From an uncultured Opitutia bacterium (GTDB lineage: Bacteria > Verrucomicrobiota > Verrucomicrobiia > Opitutales > JABJCN01): a DNA stretch of 7,671 nucleotides. How positions within the stretch are numbered: the stretch's first letter is position 1; each line of letters opens with the position of its first letter. The position numbers were made by a program, and so were the translations under genes. The notes beneath the pieces were generated by a model that saw only the letters and a list, made by a program, of their open reading frames with translations, was not told the origin of the DNA and searched no databases. Of the stretch, positions 1-5,614 are shown one piece after another. Location of the stretch: NCBI GenBank assembly GCA_913046175.1, contig CAJWSN010000064.1, positions 1 through 7,671 on the forward strand, read 5' to 3'.

Positions 1-192
1 ATTGCAACGAGCATCATCTTTGCGTTGATGCACATTGGTCCCGCACAACCCTCAGCCATCATCGGATTATTCATTCTTTCACTCGGACTTTGCTACGCTC
101 GGGTAAAATCTGGCAGCGTTCTATCACCCATCATCATTCATGCACTTTTTAACGCAATGAATATCGCTTTTGTTTACAGTATGGACTTATGA
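1..192 (+). CDS. CPBP family intramembrane metalloprotease, C-terminal fragment (5' end outside window)
   Basis: Frame 1 is open from the first base to TGA at 190-192 and gives 63 residues of a strongly hydrophobic protein. Two motifs of the CPBP (CAAX protease/bacteriocin-processing, Abi) family are visible: F-x3-H at fragment residues 7-11 (FALMH) and H-x3-N at 47-51 (HALFN), each inside a predicted membrane helix. In this family such histidines and the Asn/Asp line the metal-binding active site in the membrane. The glutamate motif that normally comes first lies outside the window. Typical members have 200-300 residues, so roughly the last quarter is present. The stop codon overlaps the trpS start (ATGA at 189-192), so the two are probably translationally coupled. 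The substrate cannot be told from the sequence. Confidence 0.82.
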   Translation: MATSIIFALMHIGPAQPSAIIGLFILSLGLCYARVKSGSVLSPIIIHALFNAMNIAFVYSMDL

Positions 193-581
193 GTACACGA
201 GAAGTCATTCTTACAGGCGACACGCCCACCGGTCAGCTCCACTTGGGGCACTATGTCGGTTCAGTCAAGCGGCGCGTCGAGTTACAAGACACACACGATT
301 GTTTTTTCCTTTTAGCGAATCTGCACGCGTATACAACCCGGGCCGATCAGCCAAACGAGATTCACGCGGACACCCTTGAGATTGTCCGAGACTATCTTGC
401 TATGGGCATCGATCCAGAAAAAGCAGTCATTACCCTTCAATCAGAAGTCCCAGCGATTTGCGAACTCACATTCCTTTTTGCCATGGGAAAGAAGGCCGCC
501 AGCAAGGATCAACTTGGTTTCGGGGAACTGACGATGCTGCCGGATACCCTCCGCCAATCGCTGCAGGGCTGGAAACTTTAA
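189..581 (+). pseudogene. trpS: Tryptophanyl-tRNA synthetase, N-terminal fragment truncated at a junction near 485
   Basis: Residues 1-99 (189-485) read as a class I tryptophanyl-tRNA synthetase, which charges tRNA-Trp with tryptophan in the cytoplasm. The N-terminal ATP-binding part is intact: a TGDTPTG segment at residues 9-15 and the HIGH-type signature HLGH at 18-21, followed by the family-like stretch FFLLANLHA and the helix ending in FLFAM (95-99). TrpS proteins normally have about 330-350 residues. Here homology stops after Met99, and residues 100-130 are merely the antisense reading of the neighbouring elyC-like gene. The rest of the Rossmann domain, the KMSKS loop and the anticodon-binding part are missing, so this product cannot be an active enzyme. 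The ATG at 189 overlaps the upstream protease stop by ATGA. An intact trpS must exist elsewhere unless the join is artificial. Confidence 0.85.
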
Positions 582-899
582 TGCCCCGGTTACGGGATGC
601 TGTGGGTCACGCTGATGCCCTGCCGCAAGAACCACGATGTATTCAGGGGAAGGGTGTGCATCATCCACGACATACGGTTTGACGGGCCGATAGGGATCCT
701 CAAGTGAAGCCATCAAAAAATGTGCCACTGGATCCAAGCCGAAGAAGCAAAGCCAGAGCACGCCAATGGTCAAAAGCACACGGCCCAGCTTTTCCTTCTT
801 CCGGAAAAACCAGATGAGAACCAATCCCACAAGGCAGAGCATCAAGCCCGTTTGGAAAGGTGACAGGAAAAATGAAATAATTTTCTTCAGCAAAAACAT
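441..899 (-). pseudogene. ElyC/YdcF-like DUF218 membrane protein, N-terminal fragment truncated at the same junction
   Basis: Reading leftwards from ATG at 899, residues 1 to about 139 look like a DUF218 protein of the ElyC/YdcF type. There are two membrane helices (about 9-31 and 42-61). A periplasmic domain then begins with the family-typical YIVVLAAG (87-94), a QRLAEGIR helix (113-120) and the strand KLILAGG (129-135). ElyC acts in envelope biogenesis and undecaprenyl-phosphate use in E. coli; the biochemical role of the wider family is poorly known. Full members have about 250-260 residues. Here homology ends at the CCATGG at 481-486, and residues 141-152 are only the antisense of trpS, ending at the stop at 441-443. 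About 115 C-terminal residues, including the rest of the DUF218 fold, are gone. The start is supported by the helix position, but no clear ribosome binding site precedes it. Confidence 0.75.
481..486. other. Junction between truncated trpS (+) and truncated elyC-like gene (-) at CCATGG
   Basis: The last trpS-like codon on the plus strand is ATG at 483-485. The last elyC-like codons on the minus strand are CAT at 485-483 and perhaps GGC at 482-480. The two homologies therefore meet inside a six-base palindrome, CCATGG, with no spacer. The genes face each other tail to tail and both lack their 3' ends. A deletion of about 1 kb between originally convergent neighbours would give this layout, as would a chimeric ligation, amplification or assembly join. 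The exact breakpoint is inferred from where family-like residues stop, with an uncertainty of a few codons. Confidence 0.7.
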
Positions 900-1112
900 G
901 AGCCACAGCTTACTGAAAAGAAAAACTTTGCCAAGCCGTCCCTTTTCCCGCTTGTGTGGCTACTGAACAAGAAATGTCCAAGTCCATGAGATCATTAACA
1001 CCCGTGCTTCTGACCCGAAAACCCGGGTGTTTCAATGTTTGGGGGTTAGAGATTACGTAAAGGAGTCGACGGACAGCCTTCCCTCCCCAATCCCACTTTT
1101 TGAATTTCTATT
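900..1112. promoter_or_regulatory. Divergent intergenic region with an inverted repeat at 997-1031
   Basis: This 213-bp spacer separates the minus-strand elyC-like start from the plus-strand GT4 start, so it must hold promoters for both directions if both are transcribed from here. I see no convincing -35/-10 pair. It contains a perfect 8-bp inverted repeat, AACACCCG at 997-1004 and CGGGTGTT at 1024-1031, with a 19-base loop. A loop that long makes an efficient terminator unlikely. An operator or 5' untranslated RNA structure is possible. An AAAGGAG at about 1060 resembles a ribosome binding site but lies some 45 bases before the only plausible start, too far to serve it. Confidence 0.3.
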
Positions 1113-2234
1113 TTGAAAATCCTATACATCAAACGAGGCCTTTTTTCCCACACCAACGCCAGTGTGGAAAAAATCCTGCGCCAGGAATTCCCCAACAATC
1201 CCCTGGAGATCATTGATGTACAGAAGGACCTGCTCGACCGCAGGCCTATCTTAAGCCTGATCAACTGGCTGGTCGCCCTTTTCAGGTATTACCGACAGAT
1301 CGTCACCCGCATCCATGGCGTGCGCGCATGCTTTTTCAGGACTCCCTTTATCGCGCGCGTCATCAACAAGGGCGTAAGTTCACTGCTGAAAGAATCTTCA
1401 GGAAAATATTTGTTCTCCCTGCAAACCACCTCCCTGTATGATGCCTCCATCCCCGGGATTCCCCACTTTGTCTACACCGACCATACTCACAAGGCCAACC
1501 TCTATTATCCATCCTTCAACCCACGACAGCTTTTTTCGGATGCATGGATGCGTGAGGAATCAAAAATCTACCAAAATTGCCGGCAGCTCTTCACCATGAG
1601 CGAGCATGTTCGCCGCTCTGCCATCGATCACTATAACATCCCACCCGACAAGATTGAATGTATCTTTGCAGGGAGCAACATAGAGTCTGACCCTGGATTG
1701 CTCGACAATGACAATTTCAACAACAAACGCATTGTTTTTGTGGGTGTTGACTGGGAACGCAAAGGGGGGCCTGAACTGGTTAACGCCTTCCGGCTGGTTC
1801 TCCAGAAACACCCGGATGCAACCCTTGATATCGTGGGCTGTAGTCCCGAAATCAATTGTCCGAATGTGAAGGTTATCGGGCGAATCCCCCTGACAGAGGT
1901 GGAGAACTTCTTTCGCAAATCCAGCATGCTATGCGTGCCGACCAAGGTGGAGCCATTCGGCATTGTCTTTGTGGAAGCCTTTTCGCACAAGATTCCCATC
2001 GTCTCATCCAATCTCGGGGCCTTGCCTCAAATTGTTGAGCACAACAGGAGCGGTTACCTTTGTGACCCTACGGATATTCAAAGTATTGCGGATCACCTCA
2101 CCACATTGATAAGCTGTCCCGAAACCTGCCGCTCATTCGGTGAGCATGGATACCAGCGCGTGCAGGAGGCACTCAACTGGAAATCTGTCGGCAAGGCCAT
2201 GGCCACAACGATACGCAGGCATCTAGAGAATTGA
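1113..2234 (+). CDS. Glycosyltransferase family 4 (GT-B fold, glycosyl transferases group 1)
   Basis: The 373-residue protein has the two-domain GT-B layout. The N-terminal acceptor domain (about 1-195) opens with MKILYIKRG and has no membrane helix. The C-terminal nucleotide-sugar domain (about 204-373) starts with IVFVGVDWERKGG (207-219) and holds the E-x7-E motif of retaining GT4 enzymes, EPFGIVFVE (Glu280 and Glu288), followed by PIVSSNLGALPQIV. It should transfer a sugar from an NDP-sugar (or GDP-sugar) to a glycan or lipid acceptor at the cytoplasmic face. Donor and acceptor cannot be told. The start is TTG at 1113: an in-frame stop lies at 1101-1103, and no ATG occurs until well inside the acceptor domain. 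It leads a probable operon with the small membrane protein 34 bp downstream and queH. Isolated GT4 genes like this commonly serve surface polysaccharide or LPS synthesis, but there is no surrounding glycan cluster here to confirm that. Confidence 0.88.
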   Translation: MKILYIKRGLFSHTNASVEKILRQEFPNNPLEIIDVQKDLLDRRPILSLINWLVALFRYYRQIVTRIHGVRACFFRTPFIARVINKGVSSLLKESSGKYLFSLQTTSLYDASIPGIPHFVYTDHTHKANLYYPSFNPRQLFSDAWMREESKIYQNCRQLFTMSEHVRRSAIDHYNIPPDKIECIFAGSNIESDPGLLDNDNFNNKRIVFVGVDWERKGGPELVNAFRLVLQKHPDATLDIVGCSPEINCPNVKVIGRIPLTEVENFFRKSSMLCVPTKVEPFGIVFVEAFSHKIPIVSSNLGALPQIVEHNRSGYLCDPTDIQSIADHLTTLISCPETCRSFGEHGYQRVQEALNWKSVGKAMATTIRRHLEN

Positions 2235-2268
2235 TTTTTGAAGGAAAATCTGGTTGATTTGTTGACTA

Positions 2269-2556
2269 ATGTTCGACTCGATTCTCAACAAGCTGGATTT
2301 TACCGGCCCAAACCTGGGTTGGCAGGCGTTCATGCTATGCTGTGTTCTTTACCTCATTATTCTGGCATGCACCTTCGCAAGTATTTTCAGCCAGGGGTTA
2401 CAGTTAAGAACCAAACTTATCTGGGTTTTGATAGTCACGTGCCTGCCCTTCATTGGCATCGTGCTTTACGCCATGGTTTGCGCATACGCAAACCTTCGAA
2501 CCCACCCGATCCTTGGGCACTTTCTCACCGCAAGGAAGACGAAACGCAAGGCATGA
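2269..2556 (+). CDS. Small two-helix membrane protein resembling the PLDc_N (phospholipase D N-terminal-like) domain
   Basis: This 95-residue protein has two predicted membrane helices, about 19-40 and 50-72, and a basic tail (RKTKRK near the end). The second segment, KLIWVLIVTCLPFIGIVLYAM (begins at 49), has the charged-residue, W-x-L-x(n)-P-x-x-G pattern of the PLDc_N domain. That domain occurs alone in many small bacterial membrane proteins and at the front of cardiolipin synthases. No catalytic HKD motif is present, so it is not itself a phospholipase. The ATG at 2269 has no good ribosome binding site nearby; a GAAGGAAA at 2241 is too far upstream. It sits 34 bp after the GT4 gene and 51 bp before queH, both in the same direction, so co-transcription is likely. 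Function unknown. Confidence 0.68.
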   Translation: MFDSILNKLDFTGPNLGWQAFMLCCVLYLIILACTFASIFSQGLQLRTKLIWVLIVTCLPFIGIVLYAMVCAYANLRTHPILGHFLTARKTKRKA

Positions 2557-2607
2557 GTTTGCCCGGTCAATAAACAAGGCACAAATTGGACAACCAAATA
2601 TGCCGGA

Positions 2608-3300
2608 ATGAAACAACCAATTCCAGAGCGAGTTAACCTGACCCCTCCTCAGAAAGCAGGGAAAATCCTCCTGCACTCCTGTTGCGCTCCTTGCTCTGGC
2701 GAGGTCGTGGAAGCCATGGTCCACTCCGGCCTGGATATTACGGTTTTCTTCTATAATCCCAACATCCATCCACGCCGGGAATATGAGTTGCGCAAGGATG
2801 AAAACCGACGCTTTTGCAATAAATTGGAGATTCCCTGCATCGATGCCGACTACGATACAAAAAACTGGTTTCTCCGCGCCAAAGGCATGGAGATGGAGCC
2901 CGAGCGCGGCAAACGCTGCACCATGTGTTTTGACATGCGCTTCGAGCGCACCGCCCTCCACGCGCATGAAAACGGGTTTGATGTCTTCACCAGCAGCCTG
3001 GGAATCTCCCGCTGGAAAAACATGGATCAGATCAATGACAGCGGAACACGTGCTGCCGCTCGTTACGAAGGTCTCAACTACTGGACTTACAACTGGCGCA
3101 AGAAAGGTGGCGCCAACCGCATGATTGAAATCTCCCGGCGCGAACAGTTCTACCAGCAGGAATACTGTGGCTGCGTGTACTCCCTTCGAGACACCAACAA
3201 ATGGCGTCTCTCCCGGGGCAAGGAAAAGATTGAGCTCGGCGTGAAGTACTACGGCCGCGAGGATAACGAAAGCGGGGACTCCTGCCGCCCATCCCAATAA
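2608..3300 (+). CDS. queH: Epoxyqueuosine reductase QueH (DUF208 family)
   Basis: QueH reduces epoxyqueuosine to queuosine in the anticodon wobble position of tRNAs for Tyr, His, Asn and Asp. It is the non-homologous replacement of the cobalamin-dependent QueG. The 230-residue protein shows the family's cysteine motifs: CCAPC at 25-29 near the N terminus, RCTMC at 103-107, and YCGCVYS at 186-192. These fit the iron-sulfur and iron-binding cysteines reported for the family. Other hallmarks are FYNPNIHP (48-55), the ERGKRC segment and TSSLGISRWKN (128-138). All seven expected cysteines are present and the length is normal, so the gene looks intact. ATG at 2608 is preceded only by a weak GCCGGA. 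It is the last gene of the plus-strand group and converges on murJ. Confidence 0.93.
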   Translation: MKQPIPERVNLTPPQKAGKILLHSCCAPCSGEVVEAMVHSGLDITVFFYNPNIHPRREYELRKDENRRFCNKLEIPCIDADYDTKNWFLRAKGMEMEPERGKRCTMCFDMRFERTALHAHENGFDVFTSSLGISRWKNMDQINDSGTRAAARYEGLNYWTYNWRKKGGANRMIEISRREQFYQQEYCGCVYSLRDTNKWRLSRGKEKIELGVKYYGREDNESGDSCRPSQ

Positions 3301-3320
3301 GCCGCGTGGGGTGGTCTTGC

Positions 3321-3344
3321 GTGAAGAACCATTGAGGTCTTCAC
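3321..3344. terminator. Hairpin between convergent queH and murJ, possible bidirectional terminator
   Basis: GTGAAGAACC (3321-3330) and GGTCTTCAC (3336-3344) pair over nine bases with a single A bulge and a 5-base loop. It lies 21 bases after the queH stop and 17 bases before the murJ stop. A hairpin in a tight convergent gap suggests transcript end formation for both genes. Neither strand has a proper T run after it, so it is not a textbook intrinsic terminator; it could instead protect the 3' ends of both messages. Confidence 0.4.
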
Positions 3345-3361
3345 AGGAGGCTTGCCCGTCG

Positions 3362-4906
3362 TCACAAGGATTTCCTTTGCAGCAACCGCAGCAACCCCTT
3401 CAAGTCCTCCAGCTTCAACATCCACAACATCACCAGGTAGGCAAACACCCCAAGAGGGATCACTCCGGCCACGGTAAGGAGGCTTCCCAGTTTGCCATCG
3501 CCCAATTGGACTTGAATCCACCCCCACAGCAGGAAACACAAAAAGCCCATTGCCGCGGAAGCCACCAGGATTTTTGCGAGGGTATTCAGGATTTTCGGCA
3601 TCTCCTTCCTGAACATAAGGCGAAGATAAATACAGTGCCAAACTGAAGATACCACCCCCGCAGCCGCCAGCCCCTTGATTCCAAAATTAAACATGAGTAC
3701 AACACTGAGGACCAGGTTCAGGACTACACCCTGACAGGATGCCTTCAAGGGCGTACCCATATCCTGCCGGGCATGAAAGCCGCGTGTGTACAGTGAAACC
3801 AGCGAGTAAAAGGGCAGGCCAAGCGCACTGATACAAAGAACAGGGACGGTTCGCTCCACGTCGGCCGCATCAAACAGACCCCATCCGAAAAGCAGGTTCA
3901 GGATTGGTTCTGCCAGGATCACCAACCCGGTTGCGGCAGGAACAGTCAGCATCAGAATCAACCGAAGCCCACTGGAGAATGTTTCCCGGAATCCCTGCTC
4001 ATCCCCCCTGGCACTCTGCCTGGCAACCTGCGGAAAGACAACTGTGATAACCGCCATGCTGAAAATGCCCAGCGGCAATTCCACCAGACGACTGGCCAAA
4101 AACAGAACAGAAACCGCAGTATCATCGATGGAGAAGGCCAAACCACGAGAGACCAAAAGGTTAAACTGCAGAACGGATGCCCCGATCAATCCCGGCACAA
4201 ACAATCCCCATATGCGGCGGAGCTCGGGTGAATCATTGAAATCAAGAGTCGGCCGCCAGCCATGCCTTGCCAAAGCCCTTGCAGGAAGCGCCAATTGCAG
4301 GACTCCGCCTAAAAGGACTCCGCAACAAAGCCACATCACCTTTTCTCCAAGAGTCTCGCCAAAGAAGAACCCCAGGATTCCAAGCGCGAAGATCATCGAC
4401 AGGTTTAACATCACAGGAGTCAGGGCAACCGTCCCAAAACGCCCCAAGCTATTGAGCGCACCGCCGCAAACTGCAGAGAGACAGATAAAGAACAAATAGG
4501 GAAAGAGTATCGCGCCATAACGAAACCCAAGATGCCAGCGTGGCTCCATTTGGAGAAAGGTGTTCAATGCCAGCAGAACCCCACAGCCCAGCAATGCCAG
4601 GAAGAACAAGAGCACCAACACCCTTGAGAAAACCTTGCCCATTAATCCGAAAAATGCCGTGTCCCCCTTCTTCTCAAGTTCGCCGGAGAGCACCGGTATA
4701 AGCGCCGAGGTCAGGGCGCCCTCTCCCAGCAAACGACGAAACAAGTTCGGCAAAGTGAATGCAAAAATAAAGGCGGAGCATTCACGAGAAGCACCCAACA
4801 TCGAATAAATCAGCACGTCCCGGACCAATCCGGTCACCCGTGAACCGACAGTAACCCCCCCCACAATCAGGATATCCCCAAGGTTCTTTTTCTCCTGCTC
4901 CACCAA
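3362..4906 (-). CDS. murJ: Lipid II flippase MurJ (MviN family, MOP superfamily)
   Basis: MurJ moves lipid II, the peptidoglycan precursor, across the inner membrane. The 514-residue protein is hydrophobic throughout with about 13-14 predicted helices and has the usual family length. The N-terminal signature is clear: SRVTGLVRD (22-30) followed by TLPNLFRRLLGEGALTSA (51-68). These carry arginines matching the cavity arginines known to matter in E. coli MurJ (R18, R24 and the RR pair at 52-53). At the position of E. coli Asp39 this protein has Ser44, with Glu42 two residues before. The start is TTG at 4906, or GTG at 4903; no ATG lies near, and no Shine-Dalgarno sequence precedes either. The gene follows fmdB on the same strand after a 173-176-bp gap holding a hairpin, so read-through may be partial. 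Other MOP exporters such as Wzx are possible, but the N-terminal signature favours MurJ. Confidence 0.92.
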   Translation of the reverse strand: MVEQEKKNLGDILIVGGVTVGSRVTGLVRDVLIYSMLGASRECSAFIFAFTLPNLFRRLLGEGALTSALIPVLSGELEKKGDTAFFGLMGKVFSRVLVLLFFLALLGCGVLLALNTFLQMEPRWHLGFRYGAILFPYLFFICLSAVCGGALNSLGRFGTVALTPVMLNLSMIFALGILGFFFGETLGEKVMWLCCGVLLGGVLQLALPARALARHGWRPTLDFNDSPELRRIWGLFVPGLIGASVLQFNLLVSRGLAFSIDDTAVSVLFLASRLVELPLGIFSMAVITVVFPQVARQSARGDEQGFRETFSSGLRLILMLTVPAATGLVILAEPILNLLFGWGLFDAADVERTVPVLCISALGLPFYSLVSLYTRGFHARQDMGTPLKASCQGVVLNLVLSVVLMFNFGIKGLAAAGVVSSVWHCIYLRLMFRKEMPKILNTLAKILVASAAMGFLCFLLWGWIQVQLGDGKLGSLLTVAGVIPLGVFAYLVMLWMLKLEDLKGLLRLLQRKSL

Positions 4907-5048
4907 GTTTGAATGCCGGGGTCAAACCAGCAGAATTCGAAGGCCCTTGCAAGCCGCTACATTACAGGGAAACAATGGACTCGGGCGATCCCTTGATTTT
5001 CCCTGATTAATATGACAACTCCTCGAATAAATTGTTCAAAAGAGGTAG

Positions 5049-5069
5049 TCTGCCTCCGCGTCAGGCAGA
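5049..5069 (-). terminator. Hairpin in the fmdB-murJ gap, possible terminator or attenuator
   Basis: TCTGCCT (5049-5055) and AGGCAGA (5063-5069) form a perfect 7-bp stem with a 7-base loop, starting 14 bases after the fmdB stop. On the minus strand it is followed by CTACCTCTTTTG, a weak T-rich tract offset from the stem. It fits a weak intrinsic terminator that ends most fmdB transcripts before murJ. Without a proper U run, an mRNA 3'-end stabiliser is an equally good reading. Confidence 0.42.
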
Positions 5070-5082
5070 GTCACCATGCGTT

Positions 5083-5409
5083 TCAATCCTTCTTTGAACT
5101 GCTGGTGGAGGATTCTTTGGAGGAGGATTCCTTGCCCTTCGATTGAGCCCCATCCTTTGAAGAAGAGGAGGAGTCACTGGATTCCTTGGCCTTTTTCGAT
5201 TCTGAGCCCTTCTTGGGTTCCTGTTTCTTCTTGTAATCCGTCTCGTAGAACCCGCTACCCTTAAAGATGATTCCTGCGCCTGTTCCAATCTTGCGCCGCA
5301 AAGCATCCTCCTCGCATTCCGGACAGGTCTTGAGACGATCTTCAGTCATGGACTGAAAAACCTCGAACTCGTGCAAGCAACTCTCACAAACGTAATCGTA
5401 GGTGGGCAT
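5083..5409 (-). CDS. FmdB family zinc ribbon protein with Ser/Lys-rich tail
   Basis: The first 60 residues are a standard FmdB/CxxC_CXXC_SSSS putative regulatory domain. They begin with MPTYDYVCESC and carry zinc-ribbon cysteines at 8, 11, 29 and 32, followed by the usual GTGAGIIFKGSGFYETDY (42-59). The family is named after a putative regulator of formamidase genes, but its general role is not established; a nucleic-acid or protein-binding zinc ribbon is likely. Residues 60-108 are low-complexity, nearly only Ser, Lys, Glu and Gly, and should be disordered. In the DNA this shows as repeated GGAGGATTC (5107-5115 and 5122-5130). The ATG at 5409 is clear from the conserved MPTYDY start. No Shine-Dalgarno sequence is visible. 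It lies upstream of murJ on the same strand and divergent from ispA. Confidence 0.87.
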   Translation of the reverse strand: MPTYDYVCESCLHEFEVFQSMTEDRLKTCPECEEDALRRKIGTGAGIIFKGSGFYETDYKKKQEPKKGSESKKAKESSDSSSSSKDGAQSKGKESSSKESSTSSSKKD

Positions 5410-5614
5410 GGTTTGAAACTGACTTTACAAAAAGGCCCCATTAACCTGAGGCTTTTAAAATAAAAAAGAGGGGGATTTATCCATATCACTGAAAAATCCA
5501 AGAAAAAACAGATGAGGAAGAGTCTCTGTAGATTCTTGATGCACCCCAAAAAAGTGATTTACAGAACATCGATGGGCGCGACATGATGCGCACAAATTCT
5601 TCCTCCATCTGGTC
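5410..5614. promoter_or_regulatory. Divergent intergenic region between fmdB and ispA
   Basis: This 205-bp spacer is AT-rich, especially at 5425-5520, and separates two divergent starts, so it should carry promoters for both. I could not identify a convincing hexamer pair in either direction. On the minus strand AAAAGCC (from 5459) and GGCCTTTTT (to about 5427) could form a short bulged hairpin followed by Ts just before fmdB. No gene on that strand upstream would need terminating, so I do not call it a terminator. No additional small gene is supported; open frames that cross into ispA are out of phase with it. Confidence 0.3.

Noticed and set aside
486..581. Residues 100-130 of the trpS frame as a novel C-terminal domain
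   Set aside because: They are the antisense reading of the elyC-like coding strand and contain nothing resembling a domain.
2404..3297. A 297-codon open frame on the minus strand opposite queH and the small membrane protein
   Set aside because: It lies wholly antisense to queH, whose cysteine motifs are unmistakable. The translated product shows no recognisable domain and spans two real genes and their spacer.
5427..5459. Terminator-like bulged hairpin upstream of fmdB on the minus strand
   Set aside because: The stem is short and bulged, and no minus-strand gene lies upstream to be terminated.
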